From contig JAZGUH010000026.1 in assembly GCA_037893225.1 (NCBI GenBank), forward strand, positions 496,001-560,000: a stretch of 64,000 nucleotides of DNA. Reading direction: 5' to 3'. The stretch comes from Hippasteria phrygiana. Its lineage: Eukaryota; Echinodermata; Asteroidea; Valvatida; Goniasteridae. The notes under the pieces are model-generated. The model did not search any database. It had not been told where the DNA came from and saw only the letters and a program-made list of their open reading frames with translations. Position numbers and translations under genes: made by a program. Positions 1-10,483 of the stretch are shown here, piece by piece; position 1 is the stretch's first letter, and every line of letters begins with the position of its first letter.

Positions 1-92
1 TTGAAAATGCAGAAAATGTCATGCAGATGTCATTCGGCCTGGTGGCAATTTTTGTTTGCGTCGATCTATTGGCATCATCTGGCTTCAAAGGG
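1..92. mobile_element. 3' end of a TTAA-flanked MITE (family A), cut by window start
   Basis: Closely matches 8740-8832, the right half of the family A element at 8614-8832, including the ending AAAGGG followed by ttag. It is cut off by the window edge. It shows that the window opens inside another copy of the duplicated zinc-finger flank. Confidence 0.7.
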
Positions 93-167
93 TTAGAAGA
101 ATTTTTGTGAAATGTTTCTTGATGCAGCATGCATACATTTTTGGGTCTGCATTTTGGGTAGCATTAT

Positions 168-309
168 ACAAATACTACATGGTTAGAGGGGGAAATAGGG
201 CAATCTATTTTTCCCGAGGCACTTGCTATACTGGGTAGTCCTGTATAGCAAGTACCGAGGGAAAAATGGGTGCTCTGTTTCCCCCGACACAAACCATGTA
301 GTATTTGTT
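168..309. repeat. Foldback (palindromic) element
   Basis: The left arm begins acaaatactacatggtt and the right arm ends aaccatgtagtatttgt. The arms also share the segments cccgaggcacttgctata and tatagcaagtaccgaggg, so the whole stretch folds into one hairpin of about 142 bp. The copy at 8918-9000 keeps only the left arm. Confidence 0.75.
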
Positions 310-849
310 TTATTGCACCTTCTAAATATCCATTCTGCTTCCGTGAGTTAGCATAAAACTTGCACCTTTAATGTGATGTCATAATACACGGAATGACGTC
401 ATTACGTCAGTTAACGTTTCATCTATCACACATTATGGTCTGGGCACATACATGTACCGAGATTCAACACACGGACCTGTCATTTCCTAGCTGGACATGT
501 ACATGTAGGCCTTAGAAAAATGCACCTTCAATGTGATGTGACATGAGAGGGGACGACGTCGTCTTTTATAAGTCAGTTCAATTTTCCTCTATAACACATG
601 ATGGTCTGGGCACATTCAGAGATATAGGCCCATTTGTGGTCATTTTTCGGTGATAATCTCTTCAGGCAACATTTATACATGTAATGGGTGAGAATTTTTG
701 TGGTTCTGGAACGTAAAGTACCGGAGTTATCATAAAAATATAAAAAATTACACAGGGGCCGTGCGTGCAGAGCTAGTGCAAAATCAACCAGTTTTGTGAC
801 GTCACTGAAAGGCCTACTCTAGCGCTGGGGTGCGTTTTGGCAGTCATAC

Positions 850-1105
850 CTAATGAATTTTCCATATTTTAAAGTGTTGAAAAAGCACAAAAATGTAAAT
901 TTTGGACACGGTGTCCATGTTACGTATATGTTACGTCTATGTTACGTCAAAATAACACCTTTTATCATATTTTAGTTAAAATATAACTTACGTAATTGAA
1001 AACCAAATAATCTCACATGTCACATGAAATAACTGAATTAATGTAATGATGGTTTTAATGATATGGTCATATCACACACTGTGTCTCAACCCTGTGGAAT
1101 AACCC
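850..1105. mobile_element. Right end of a GGGTCATTCC-family element
   Basis: The order 'gtgtccatgttacgt', 'ttttatcatattttagtt', 'ctcaaccctgtggaataaccc' followed by acat matches the right end of the complete element at 45546-46875. The equivalent copy in unit 2 ends near 4341. No matching left terminus is visible here, so the element is partial. Confidence 0.55.
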
Positions 1106-1130
1106 ACATGTACAATGTCTGTCTTGTGTA

Positions 1131-1310
1131 CACAAGACAGACAATCGTTTTTGACAGCTCACGTGTGATCGTTCATGGTATTAATTATTAGCTGTAACTA
1201 TCAACAATGCCGAAATAGAAACAAACGCTCGTCTTTCTGGAGTGCCGTAAAGAAACCAACTGAAGGTAAATGTCATAGTACTCCAACTACATGTACTAAA
1301 CAAGTGTAGC
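1131..1310. repeat. Dispersed repeat, copy 1 of 3
   Basis: The block holds a short palindrome (gtcttgtgtacacaagac), then gacagctcacgtgtgat, then a segment containing ccgaaatagaaacaaacg and ending at gtaaatgtc. It recurs at 4372-4566 as part of the duplication. It also recurs diverged and independently at 35262-35462. No coding sense is evident; the consistent AAG/gtaaat edge could be an old splice donor, which is speculation. Confidence 0.6.
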
Positions 1311-1670
1311 CTTGTAAACCCGGCCCTGATCCTGGCGGCCCCGATATACTGGCCCCGATTAGCAATCTTGGTGGGCAGATCCGAGCTCAATATCCCGGTG
1401 GACAGGAGCTCAATCGCGGTGGGCCCGATGGCCCCGCGTCATGGGTGGTGACTTCCATTCGTGTTCTCGGTCAAATCTTCAAAAGATTGTGTTTTTGTGC
1501 ATGTAGAAAGTTCCATGGCAATAAGTCGTCTTCTACTTAAAATTCAATTTTGCATCAAAATGAGATAGAACTTCAAATCATGCACCTTAATGTTATGTAA
1601 ATTGACATCTGATGCATCATCATGAATTAATACTTATAATTTTCATATACATGTATAACACTACCCTTGT

Positions 1671-3350
1671 TCATACCACATTTTGGTTTTTACATTTGTC
1701 TCGCATTTCTTCCTGTGGCCTGGTTCTATTTAGTTTAATTGAATGTGGTCCACGTAACAATATACATGTAGATGACTTCTCAGTGGTGTGAATCCAATCG
1801 TGTGTCACTAGATTTGTGCTTCTTTCCGTGAAGGATTTACCAGAAATGTTGCACACAAATGGCTTCTCATTGGTGTGGATCCTATGGTGTTGAACTAGAT
1901 TGCTTTTATCTGTGAAGGATTTGCCACAAACATCGCATACAAATGGCTTCTCATTGGTGTGGATCCTCTGGTGTGTCACCAGATCGCCTTTCCGTGTGGA
2001 GGATTTGCCACAAACATCGCATACAAATGGCTTCTCATTGGTGTGGATCCATTGGTGTGCCACCAATTCGCCTTTCTGTGTGAAGGATTTGCCACAAACA
2101 TCGCATACAAATGGCTTCTCATTGGTGTGGATCCTCTGGTGTCTCACTAGATTGCCTTTCTGTCTGAAGGATTTGCCACAAACGTTGCATAAAAATGGCT
2201 TCTCGTTGGTGTGGATCCTCTGGTGTGTCACTAGACTGCCTTTCTCTGTGAAGGATTTGCCACAAACATCGCATACAAATGGCTTCTCATTGGTGTGGAT
2301 CCTCTGGTGTGTCACCAGATCGCCTTTCCGTGTGGAGGATTTGCCACAAACATCGCATACAAATGGCTTCTCATTGGTGTGGATCCATTGGTGTGCAACC
2401 AATTCGCCTTTCTGTGTGAAGGATTTGCCACAAACATCGCATACAAATGGCTTCTCATTGGTGTAGATCCTCTGGTGTCTCACTAGATTGCCTTTCTGTC
2501 TGAAGGATTTGCCACAAACGTTGCATACAAATGGCTTCTCATTGGTGTGGATCCTCTGGTGTCTCACCAGACTGCCTTTCTCTGTGAAGGATTTTCCACA
2601 AACATCGCATACAAATGGCTTCTCATTGGTGTGGATCCTCTGGTGTCTCACCAGATCGCATTTCTGCATGAAGGATTTGCCACAAACATCGCATACAAAT
2701 GGCTTCTCATTGGTGTGGATCCTCTGGTGTGACACTAGACTGCTTTTCTGCGTGAAGGATTTGCCACAAACATCGCATACAAATGGCTTCTCATTGGTGT
2801 GGATCCTCTGGTGTGTCACCAGATCGCCTTTCCGTGTGAAGGATTTGCTACAAACATCGCATACAAATGGCTTCTCATTGGTGTGGATCCTCTGGTGTCT
2901 CACCAGATCGCATTTCTGCATGAAGGATTTGCCACAAACATCGCATACAAATGGCTTCTCATTGGTGTGGATCCTCTGGTGTGACACAAGACTGCTTTTC
3001 TGCGTGAAGGATTTGCCACAAACATCGCATACAAATGGCTTCTCATTGGTGTGGATCCTCTGGTGTCTCACTAGACTGCCTTTCCCTGTGAAGGATTTGC
3101 CACAAACATCGCATACAAATGGCTTCTCATTGGTGTGGATCCTCTGGTGTCTCACTAGACTGCCTTTCCCTGTGAAGGATTTGCCACAAACATCGCATAC
3201 AAATGGCTTCTCATCATTGGTGTGGATTCTCTGGTGCTTCACAAGACTACTTCTCACCTTGAAGGATTTATTGCACACAAATGGCTTCTTCCTTGGGTGC
3301 GTCTTTTGAGGGTTGTTTAAGTTTCTTCTCTTCTTCATGCTTAGTATGTG
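1671..3350 (-). CDS. C2H2 zinc-finger protein, 16 canonical fingers (terminal coding exon)
   Basis: The exon encodes about 560 residues, almost all of it tandem C2H2 fingers with a strict 28-residue period and TNEKPF linkers. Sixteen fingers fit C-x2-C-x12-H-x3-H. One degenerate finger at each end lacks the second cysteine. Differences between fingers fall mainly at helix positions -1, 2, 3 and 6 (for example Q/R/E/D/G at -1 and S/D/E/N at 3), which contact DNA. A likely nuclear DNA-binding repressor or regulator is inferred. No KRAB, SCAN, BTB or ZAD domain is present in this exon. A pyrimidine-rich acceptor (ctccttgcag) lies just before 3350, so an upstream exon is expected but not identified. 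The first in-frame ATG is at 3338. The exon is half of a tandem gene pair with 5039-8203. Its last finger (about 1800) lies next to a short non-finger tail ending at the 1671 stop. Confidence 0.85.
   Translation of the reverse strand, partial: HILSMKKRRNLNNPQKTHPRKKPFVCNKSFKVRSSLVKHQRIHTNDEKPFVCDVCGKSFTGKGSLVRHQRIHTNEKPFVCDVCGKSFTGKGSLVRHQRIHTNEKPFVCDVCGKSFTQKSSLVSHQRIHTNEKPFVCDVCGKSFMQKCDLVRHQRIHTNEKPFVCDVCSKSFTRKGDLVTHQRIHTNEKPFVCDVCGKSFTQKSSLVSHQRIHTNEKPFVCDVCGKSFMQKCDLVRHQRIHTNEKPFVCDVCGKSFTEKGSLVRHQRIHTNEKPFVCNVCGKSFRQKGNLVRHQRIYTNEKPFVCDVCGKSFTQKGELVAHQWIHTNEKPFVCDVCGKSSTRKGDLVTHQRIHTNEKPFVCDVCGKSFTEKGSLVTHQRIHTNEKPFLCNVCGKSFRQKGNLVRHQRIHTNEKPFVCDVCGKSFTQKGELVAHQWIHTNEKPFVCDVCGKSSTRKGDLVTHQRIHTNEKPFVCDVCGKSFTDKSNLVQHHRIHTNEKPFVCNISGKSFTERSTNLVTHDWIHTTEKSSTCILLRGPHSIKLNRTRPQEEMRDKCKNQNVV
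1840..3240. repeat. 84-bp tandem repeat (zinc-finger coding units), array 1
   Basis: The DNA repeats every 84 bp, matching 28 codons, and each unit contains ggatcctctggtgt and tttgccacaaacatcgcat. A four-finger block of 336 bp is itself duplicated: the gtgtggatccattggtg variant occurs near 2040 and again near 2376. This indicates unequal exchange within the array. Confidence 0.9.
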
Positions 3351-3729
3351 CTGCAAGGAGATTAAACATTAGCATTTATGTAGGCCTACCAGTAAAGATT
3401 GTAAAAACACACAACACTGAGGGGCATTATGACGTAATATTTCGGCATACAATTAACTTTGCAATATACACTGTATATGCAAAATATGATTACTATCCGA
3501 GGTTGTTTGATGATAAAAATGCCAGTTAAAATTCTACGGGATTTGGGATAGAACTAACATCAGAAATGAAGCAAATTATTATTTTGGTTGTGATCAACCG
3601 TGCAATGACCATGAATTTCATGCAGTGATCGATGGCACATCGTTAATTATGCATGCACCATGACTTTGGCTTTTAATACAATCGCTTGAAACAAAAAACG
3701 TATTATATTTGTACCGACACCTCTTGTTG
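3351..3729. other. Flank upstream of the first zinc-finger exon, ending at the duplication junction
   Basis: This is presumed intron or 5' flank of the minus-strand gene, about 95% identical by eye to 8204-8578. No further coding exon or clear promoter motif is seen. The duplication junction is at about 3729/3730, where ...cctcttgttg changes to tacatgtaggcc. Confidence 0.6.
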
Positions 3730-4371
3730 TACATGTAGGCCTTAGAAAAATGCACCTTCAATGTGATGTGACATGAGAGGGGACGACGTCGTCTTTTATA
3801 AGTCAGTTCAATTTTCCTCTATAACACATGATGGTCTGGGCACATTCAGAGATATAGGCCCATTTGTGGTCATTTTTCGGTGATAATCTCTTCAGGCAAC
3901 ATTTATACATGTAATGGGTGAGAATTTTTGTGGTTCTGGAACGTAAAGTACCGGAGTTATCATTAAAAAAAAAATTACACAGAGACCGTGCGTGCAGAGC
4001 TAGTGCAAAATCAACCAGTTTTGTGACGTCACTGAAAGGCCTACTCTAGCGCTGGGGTGCGTTTTGGCAGTCATACCTAATGAATTTTCCATATTTTAAA
4101 GTGTTGAAAAAACACAAAAATGAACATTTTGGACACGGTGTCCATGTTACGTATATGTTACGTCTATGTTACGTCAAAATAACACCTTTTATCATATTTT
4201 AGTTAAAATATAACTTACGTAATTGAAAACCAAATAATCTCACACCCAAAGACGGATGTCACATGAAATTACTGAATTAATGTAATGATGGTTTTAATGA
4301 TATGATCATATCACACAGTGTCTCAACCCTGTGGAATAACGCACATGTAAAATGTCTGTCTTGTGTACACA

Positions 4372-4566
4372 AGACAGACAATCGTTTTTGACAGCTCACG
4401 TGTGATCGTTCATGGTATTAATTATTAGCTGTAACTATCAACAATGCCGAAATAGAAGCAAACGCTCGTCTTTCTGGAGTGCCGTAAAGAAACCAACTGA
4501 AGGTAAATGTCATATTACTCCAACTACATGTACTAAACAAGTGTAGCCTTGTAAACTCAGCCTTGT
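4372..4566. repeat. Dispersed repeat, copy 2 of 3
   Basis: Duplicate of 1131-1310 within unit 2, with a few substitutions. Confidence 0.6.
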
Positions 4567-4571
4567 AAGAT

Positions 4572-4842
4572 AATTGCAACCTTGCGCCCGTTTTACACAA
4601 CGCGAACTAACTACATTTAGTCAATAGAGGGCAGTTTTCCAATGATTGTTCGGCCGAACAATCATTGGAAAAACGATATAAATTTCCACTTTTCTTGAAA
4701 ACGACAGCACACCCGGTGCCATCATTTCACAGGATGATTGAGACTACTATTAACTTACAGTCTAGTGAGGTATTTCATAATAATTCAGTAAAAAAAATTA
4801 CCAAGATTACCAATCGTGTACACTGCTTCCGAATAAGTTCTT
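4572..4842. repeat. Dispersed repeat carrying a perfect palindrome
   Basis: The block starts ataattgcaaccttgcgccc and ends near attaccaatcgtgtacac. It recurs at 59158-59440 with about 80% identity and is absent from unit 1, so it inserted after, or was lost after, the tandem duplication. Shared internal markers are aacgacagcacacc and acaggatgattgaga. Confidence 0.65.
4635..4672. repeat. Perfect 38-bp palindrome
   Basis: It is centred between 4653 and 4654 on GTTCGGCCGAAC and both arms match without mismatch out to TTTTCC/GGAAAA. The corresponding place in the relative at about 59250-59275 is an imperfect inverted repeat. Confidence 0.9.
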
Positions 4843-5060
4843 CAAATCTAGTTGCTGGTTTTTACATTTGTCTCGCATTTCTTCCTGTGGCCTGGTTCTA
4901 TTTAGTTTAATTGAATGTGGTCCACGTAACAATATACATGTAGATGACTTCTCAGTAGTGTGAATCCAATCGTGTGTCACTAGATTTGTGCTTCTTTCCG
5001 TGAAGGATTTACCAGAAATGTTGCACACACATGGCTTCTCATTGGTGTGGATCCTGTGGT
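4807..5060 (-). pseudogene. Frame-shifted C-terminal part of the second zinc-finger gene
   Basis: In another frame from the main array, this stretch encodes the degenerate last finger (KSFTERSTNLVTHDWIH) and the tail beginning TTEKSSTCILLRGPHS. Both are nearly identical to the in-frame C-terminus of the first gene. A frame change near 5060-5070 disconnects them from the 35-finger reading frame, which instead ends at 5039 after a short unrelated tail. Confidence 0.7.
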
Positions 5061-8000
5061 GCCGGTGACTCAATGGGGCTTCTTCCTGTGAAAGATTCGC
5101 CACAAATGTCAGACACAAATGGCTTCTCATTGGTGTGGATCCTATGGTGTCTCACTAGATTGCTTTTATCTGTGAAGGATTTGTCACAAACATCGCATAC
5201 AAATGGCTTCTCATTGGTGTGGATCCTCTGGTGTGACACAAGACTGCTTTTCTGCGTGAAGGATTTGCCACAAACATTGCATACAAATGGCTTCTCATTG
5301 GTGTGGATCCTCTGGTGTCTCACCAGATCGCATTTCTGCATGAAGGATTTGCCACAAACATCGCATACAAATGGCTTCTCATTGGTGTGGATCCTATGGT
5401 GTGACACTAGACTGCTTTTCTGCATGAAGGATTTGCCACAAACATCGCATACAAATGGCTTCTCATTGGTGTGGATCCTATGGTGTGACACTAGACTGCT
5501 TTTCTGCATGAAGGATTTGCCACAAACATCGCATACAAATGGCTTCTCATTAGTGTGGATCCTCTGGTGTGACACTAGACTGCTTTTCTGCATGAAGGAT
5601 TTGCCACAAACATCGCATACAAATGGCTTCTCATTGGTGTGGATCCTCTGGTGTGACACTAGACTGCTTTTCTGCATGAAGGATTTGCCACAAACATCGC
5701 ATACAAATGGCTTCTCATTGGTGTGGATCCTCTGGTGTGACACTAGACTGCTTTTCTGCATGAAGGATTTGCCACAAACATCGCATACAAATGGCTTCTC
5801 ATTGGTGTGGATCCTCTGGTGTGACACAAGACTGCTTTTCTGCATGAAGGATTTGCCACAAACATCGCATACAAATAACTTCTCATTGGTGTGGATCCTA
5901 TGGTGTCTCACTAGATTGCTTTTATCTGTGAAGGATTTGCCACAAACATCGCATACAAATGGCTTCTCATTGGTGTGGATCCTCTGGTGTGTCACCAGAT
6001 CGCCTTTCCGTGTGGAGGATTTGCCACAAACATCACATACAAATGGCTTCTCATTGGTGTGGATCCATTGGTGTGCCACCAATTCGCCTTTCTGTGTGAA
6101 GGATTTGCCACAAACATCGCATACAAATGGCTTCTCATTGGTGTGGATCCTCTGGTGTCTCACTAGATTGCCTTTCTGTCTGAAGGATTTGCCACAAACG
6201 TTGCATACAAATGGCTTCTCATTGGTGTGGATCCTCTGGTGTGTCACCAGACTGCCTTTCTCTGTGAAGGATTTGCCACAAACATCGCATACAAATGGCT
6301 TCTCATTGGTGTGGATCCACTTGTGTCTCACCAATTCGCCATTCTGTGTGAAGGATTTGCCACAAACATCGCATACAAATGGCTTCTCATTGGTGTGGAT
6401 CCTCTGGTGTCTCACCAGATCGCATTTCTGCATGAAGGATTTGCCACAAACATCGCATACAAATGGCTTCTCATTGGTGTGGATCCTCTGGTGTGACACT
6501 AGACTGCTTTTCTGCGTGAAGGATTTGCCACAAACATCGCATACAAATGGCTTCTCATTGGTGTGGATCCTCTGGTGTGACACTAGATTGCTTTTCTGCA
6601 AGAAGGATTTGCCACAAACATCGCATACAAATGGCTTCTCATTGGTGTGGATCCTCTGGTGTGACACAAGACTGCTTTTCTGCGTGAAGGATTTGCCACA
6701 AACATCGCATACAAATGGCTTCTCATTGGTGTGGATCCTCTGGTGTCTCACCAGATCGCATTTCTGCATGAAGGTTTTGCCACAAACATCGCATACAAAT
6801 GGCTTCTCATTAGTGTGGATCCTCTGGTGTGACACTAGACTGCTTTTCTGCATGAAGGATTTGCCACAAACATCGCATACAAATGGCTTCTCATTGGTGT
6901 GGATCCTATGGTGTGACACTAGACTGCTTTTCTGCATGAAGGATTTGCCACAAACATCGCATACAAATGGCTTCTCATTAGTGTGGATCCTCTGGTGTGA
7001 CACTAGACTGCTTTTCTGCATGAAGGATTTGCCACAAACATCGCATACAAATGGCTTCTCATTGGTGTGGATCCTCTGGTGTGACACTAGACTGCTTTTC
7101 TGCATGAAGGATTTGCCACAAACATCGCATACAAATGGCTTCTCATTGGTGTGGATCCTCTGGTGTGACACTAGACTGCTTTTCTGCATGAAGGATTTGC
7201 CACAAACATCGCATACAAATGGCTTCTCATTGGTGTGGATCCTCTGGTGTGACACTAGACTGCTTTTCTGCATGAAGGATTTGCCACAAACATCGCATAC
7301 AAATAACTTCTCATTGGTGTGGATCCTATGGTGTCTCACTAGATTGCTTTTATCTGTGAAGGATTTGCCACAAACATCGCATACAAATGGCTTCTCATTG
7401 GTGTGGATCCTCTGGTGTGTCACCAGATCGCCTTTCCGTGTGGAGGATTTGCCACAAACATCACATACAAATGGCTTCTCATTGGTGTGGATCCATTGGT
7501 GTGCCACCAATTCGCCTTTCTGTGTGAAGGATTTGCCACAAACATCGCATACAAATGGCTTCTCATTGGTGTGGATCCTCTGGTGTCTCACTAGATTGCC
7601 TTTCTGTCTGAAGGATTTGCCACAAACGTTGCATACAAATGGCTTCTCATTGGTGTGGATCCTCTGGTGTGTCACCAGACTGCCTTTCTCTGTGAAGGAT
7701 TTGCCACAAACATCGCATACAAATGGCTTCTCATTGGTGTGGATCCACTTGTGTCTCACCAATTCGCCTTTCTGTGTGAAGGATTTGCCACAAACATCGC
7801 ATACAAATGGCTTCTCATTGGTGTGGATCCTCTGGTGTCTCACCAGATCGCATTTCTGCATGAAGGATTTGCCACAAACATCACATACAAATGGCTTCTC
7901 ATTGGTGTGGATCCTCTGGTGTGACACTAGACTGCTTTTCTGCATGAAGGATTTGCCACAAACATCGCATACAAATAGCTTCTCATTGGTGTGGATCCTC

Positions 8001-8120
8001 TGGTGTCTCACTAGATTGCCTTTCCCTGTGAAGGATTTGCCACAAACATCGCATACAAATGGCTTCTCATTGGTGTGGATTCTCTGGTGCTTCACAAGAC
8101 TACTTCTCACCTTGAAGGAT
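5010..8120. repeat. 84-bp tandem repeat array 2 with a 1428-bp higher-order duplication
   Basis: About 36 units of 84 bp. A block of 17 units (1428 bp) is duplicated in tandem: the unusual variant aaataacttctcattggtg occurs at 5873 and again at 7301, exactly 1428 bp apart, and the order of finger types agrees across both blocks. Confidence 0.9.
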
Positions 8121-8203
8121 TTATTGCACACAAATGGCTCCTTCCTTGGGTGCGTCTTTTGAGGGTTGTTTAAGTTTCTTCTCTTCTTCATGCTTAGTAT
8201 GTG
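5039..8203 (-). CDS. C2H2 zinc-finger protein, 35 canonical fingers (terminal coding exon)
   Basis: The exon encodes about 1055 residues and is the tandem paralogue of 1671-3350. It begins with the same short basic leader (ATG at 8191; acceptor ctccttgcag just before 8203) and one degenerate finger. Thirty-five C2H2 fingers with TNEKPF linkers follow at 28-residue spacing. Fingers 3-19 and 20-35 are a near copy of each other in type order. MQKSSLVS fingers are present in long runs, a sign of very recent expansion. The final finger has lost its first cysteine ([10 protein letters not shown]) and the frame then shifts, giving a short unrelated tail before the stop at 5039. No effector domain is visible. 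A nuclear DNA-binding role is inferred from the family. The upstream exon is not identified. Confidence is high that this is coding and moderate that this allele is intact. Confidence 0.82.
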   Translation of the reverse strand, partial: HILSMKKRRNLNNPQKTHPRKEPFVCNKSFKVRSSLVKHQRIHTNEKPFVCDVCGKSFTGKGNLVRHQRIHTNEKLFVCDVCGKSFMQKSSLVSHQRIHTNEKPFVCDVCGKSFMQKCDLVRHQRIHTNEKPFVCDVCGKSFTQKGELVRHKWIHTNEKPFVCDVCGKSFTEKGSLVTHQRIHTNEKPFVCNVCGKSFRQKGNLVRHQRIHTNEKPFVCDVCGKSFTQKGELVAHQWIHTNEKPFVCDVCGKSSTRKGDLVTHQRIHTNEKPFVCDVCGKSFTDKSNLVRHHRIHTNEKLFVCDVCGKSFMQKSSLVSHQRIHTNEKPFVCDVCGKSFMQKSSLVSHQRIHTNEKPFVCDVCGKSFMQKSSLVSHQRIHTNEKPFVCDVCGKSFMQKSSLVSHQRIHTNEKPFVCDVCGKSFMQKSSLVSHHRIHTNEKPFVCDVCGKSFMQKSSLVSHQRIHTNEKPFVCDVCGKTFMQKCDLVRHQRIHTNEKPFVCDVCGKSFTQKSSLVSHQRIHTNEKPFVCDVCGKSFLQKSNLVSHQRIHTNEKPFVCDVCGKSFTQKSSLVSHQRIHTNEKPFVCDVCGKSFMQKCDLVRHQRIHTNEKPFVCDVCGKSFTQNGELVRHKWIHTNEKPFVCDVCGKSFTEKGSLVTHQRIHTNEKPFVCNVCGKSFRQKGNLVRHQRIHTNEKPFVCDVCGKSFTQKGELVAHQWIHTNEKPFVCDVCGKSSTRKGDLVTHQRIHTNEKPFVCDVCGKSFTDKSNLVRHHRIHTNEKLFVCDVCGKSFMQKSSLVSHQRIHTNEKPFVCDVCGKSFMQKSSLVSHQRIHTNEKPFVCDVCGKSFMQKSSLVSHQRIHTNEKPFVCDVCGKSFMQKSSLVSHQRIHTNEKPFVCDVCGKSFMQKSSLVSHHRIHTNEKPFVCDVCGKSFMQKSSLVSHHRIHTNEKPFVCDVCGKSFMQKCDLVRHQRIHTNEKPFVCNVCGKSFTQKSSLVSHQRIHTNEKPFVCDVCDKSFTDKSNLVRHHRIHTNEKPFVSDICGESFTGRSPIESPAPQDPHQ

Positions 8204-8613
8204 CTGCAAGGAGATTAAACATTAGCATTTATGTAGGCCTACCAGTAAAGATTGTAAAAACACACCACACTGAGGGGCATCATGACGTAATATTTCGGCA
8301 TACAATTAACTTTGCAATATATATACACTGTATGCAAAATATGATTACGATCCGAAGTTGTTTGATGATAAAAATGCCAGTTAAAAATCTACGGTATTTG
8401 GGATAGAACTAAAATAAGAAATGAAGCAAATGATTATTTTGGTTGTGATCGTGCAATGACCATGAATTTCATGCAGTGATCGATGGCACATCGTTAATTA
8501 TGCATGCACCATGACTTTGGCTTTTAATACAATCGCTACAAAAAAAAGTATTATATTTGTATTGACACCTCTTGTTGCTTGTATACAATGTACAAGAGTC
8601 GTGAATATTTTAA

Positions 8614-8832
8614 CCCCTTGAGTAAAAAGGTTATTTATAGTAAGACGCCGGGGTGCCGGGCGGCCTGTGCCGACAAGTGGAACAGACACAAGAGGCTTGT
8701 GCAGTCAAGCGTAACATACACAATAATCCAACAATGGATTGAAAATGCAGAAAATGGCGGGTACAGATGTCATTCGGCCTGGTGGCAATTTTTGTTTGCG
8801 TCGATCTATTGGCATCATCTGGCTTCAAAGGG
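8614..8832. mobile_element. TTAA-flanked MITE, family A (piggyBac-like termini), diverged
   Basis: The left flank is TTAA at 8610-8613 and the element starts CCCCTTGAGTA. It ends AAAGGG followed by ttag, a degraded TTAA. The interior has the family signature of tgtgcagtcaagcgtaacat, then an aatccaacaatggattgaa hairpin, then cggcctggtggca. Confidence 0.7.
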
Positions 8833-8999
8833 TTAGAAGAATTTTTGTGAAATGTTTCTTGATGCAGCATGCATACATGTTTGGGTCTGCATTTTGGGTA
8901 GCATTATACAAATACTACATGGTTAGAGGGGAAATACTATAGGGCAATCTATTTTTCCCGAGGCACTTGCTATACTGGGTAGGCCTGTACAGCAAGTAC

Positions 9000-9100
9000 A
9001 GTCGACTCTCGTTAATACGAGGTCCTCCGGACTTACGCAAATATCTCGTATTATCCGGGCTCTCGTCCTATCCGGGCTGCAGGTTTTCCCCATTATTGTG
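9000..9100. mobile_element. Pogo/Tigger-like terminal sequence
   Basis: The sequence cagtcgactctcgttaata followed by cgaggtcctccgg and two further 'ctcgta/ctcgtcc tatccggg' motifs resembles termini of pogo/Tigger-type Tc1-mariner elements. It abruptly replaces the right arm of the foldback seen intact at 168-309. The other terminus was not located. Confidence 0.45.
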
Positions 9101-9520
9101 TATAAATGTGACGTGTGGATAGGCCGCAAACACAATGTAAACGCCACGCACATCGTGTCGATAAAATTGTGTTGCTTTATATTGGTTATGAAAATGTTGC
9201 ATGCAGATTCTTAATAAAACAAACAGTAATATTTAATAAAACAACACCTGAGCACAAGAACAAGACTGCTGGAGTTCGCCGACCGGGCGATTTGAGATGC
9301 ATAGATCACTGCAAAACCGCTGCATTAGCTACACGCAAGTAAGTATTTCAATCACGCACATACATAAATCTTGAAGGGGCTCTTGTTAGTTGGTAACCAT
9401 CATGGAAACTAGCATAAGGCACAAAAAAGAGGAAACCAGTGCATTTTTTGTGGACAACAGAGGGTGTTTCTCGATCGTGGGGGGTCTTCATTTAAATGAC
9501 TAGTTTTTACGGTAAAAACT

Positions 9521-9780
9521 GGCAGGAGCATGATTCGAACCTGCGACCTCCGGGTTACCGTACCGGCGCTCTACCAACTGAGCTATCTTGCCCTATGTTG
9601 GCGGTCTCCCAAATTGTCAGCATCTTTGTTCGGGTGGGCGCTAGTCAGAAGTCATAAACCCAGAATGCCGTATAGCCAGGGATCACACCCAATTTATGAT
9701 ACAACCTGGGAAGCGACATTGTGGGGATCACTCAATGAGGATACGACTATTTTTCTTTGTTCACTTTGAAAATGTATTCA
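9521..9780 (-). mobile_element. tRNA-derived SINE (Thr-like head)
   Basis: On the minus strand the head contains an A box (TAGCTCAGTTGG) and a B box (GGTTCGAATC) in tRNA spacing. The anticodon loop is disturbed, and the acceptor stem does not pair well, so this is a SINE head rather than a working tRNA gene. Related heads occur near 25680, 47700/48130 and 55380. Confidence 0.65.
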
Positions 9781-9898
9781 AATTTACCTAGTCAGTTTCC
9801 CTTGTGGATTGTTTGACGAATTATAAGTTTAAAAATCAGTTACATAACCTGTCTTAATATGAAGGTTGTCAGATGGTCCACTTTGGTATTATGTAATG

Positions 9899-10325
9899 TT
9901 GAAAAGAAATATAGATGGGACGTTTAAATGTTTAAACGAAGAAAAAAATTGAAATCCGTTTAGAAATGTTCCCAAACGTTTAAACGGAACTCAAATTTAA
10001 AAAATGGTACAGGTATTTATGCAATCTACATTCCAGTTTTATTTACAAAGAATCCTGGATATTTGTAAATTTATTGTATTTACCATGTTTACAAAGAAAT
10101 ACATGTACAAACGCCTTTAGTACTACACAGTAGAAACAATTGTTTGTGTTTGATGTTTTCAATACGCCGCTGGGACAAGATCAATGCTCGGCGCGGACGG
10201 CACCTCTCCTACGTCCTACACAAATACCGGGACTGCCGGCAGCCTTTTTGCAATTGTTTAAATGCTACGGGAAAGTTTAGCTAAACGTTTAAAAAAAAAA
10301 AAGATAAATTCCCATCTATTTTCAA
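9899..10325. mobile_element. TIR element, ~430 bp
   Basis: It begins ttgaaaagaaatatagatgg and ends cccatctattttcaa, an inverted repeat of about 18 bp. Internal gtttaaacg and cgtttaaac blocks are also inverted. No coding capacity is seen and the superfamily is unresolved. Confidence 0.6.
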
Positions 10326-10483
10326 AAAATCAAATCTAGAAAAGTATTTGGTCGATTTGTCTCATTTTTGGAACATTTGTAGACAACAGCGGGCTCTTTC
10401 ACCTGATAAATCTCAAGACTATCTGCTATTGAAGCCAAATTAAACAAAAATGTAGATATCAAGTAAGGCTTAATGACCTTTAA

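Larger units (their letters stand above)
502..3729. repeat. Tandem duplication unit 1 (zinc-finger locus)
   Basis: The flanking block 502-1310 is repeated nearly base for base at 3730-4566. The zinc-finger exon at 1671-3350 corresponds to 5039-8203. The block 3351-3729 corresponds to 8204-8578. The unit is about 3.2 kb. Unit 2 is longer because its finger array is about 1.5 kb longer and because it carries an extra dispersed repeat at about 4572-4842. Confidence 0.85.
3730..8578. repeat. Tandem duplication unit 2 (zinc-finger locus)
   Basis: This is the second copy of the unit at 502-3729. After 8578 the sequence continues into material resembling 1-260, showing that the ancestral unit was longer and that 3729/3730 is a deletion or exchange junction. 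Unit 2 carries an extra dispersed repeat (about 4572-4842) absent from unit 1. Confidence 0.8.

Noticed and set aside
5031..8162. 1043-residue open frame antisense to the 35-finger gene, and a similar one at 2488-3309
   Set aside because: The 84-bp repeat happens to lack stops in that antisense frame, so the open frame is copied with every unit. The residues show no domain.
9521..9593. Functional tRNA-Thr gene
   Set aside because: The A and B boxes are good, but the anticodon stem is mismatched, position 33 is not T, and the acceptor stem fails. A SINE tail follows.
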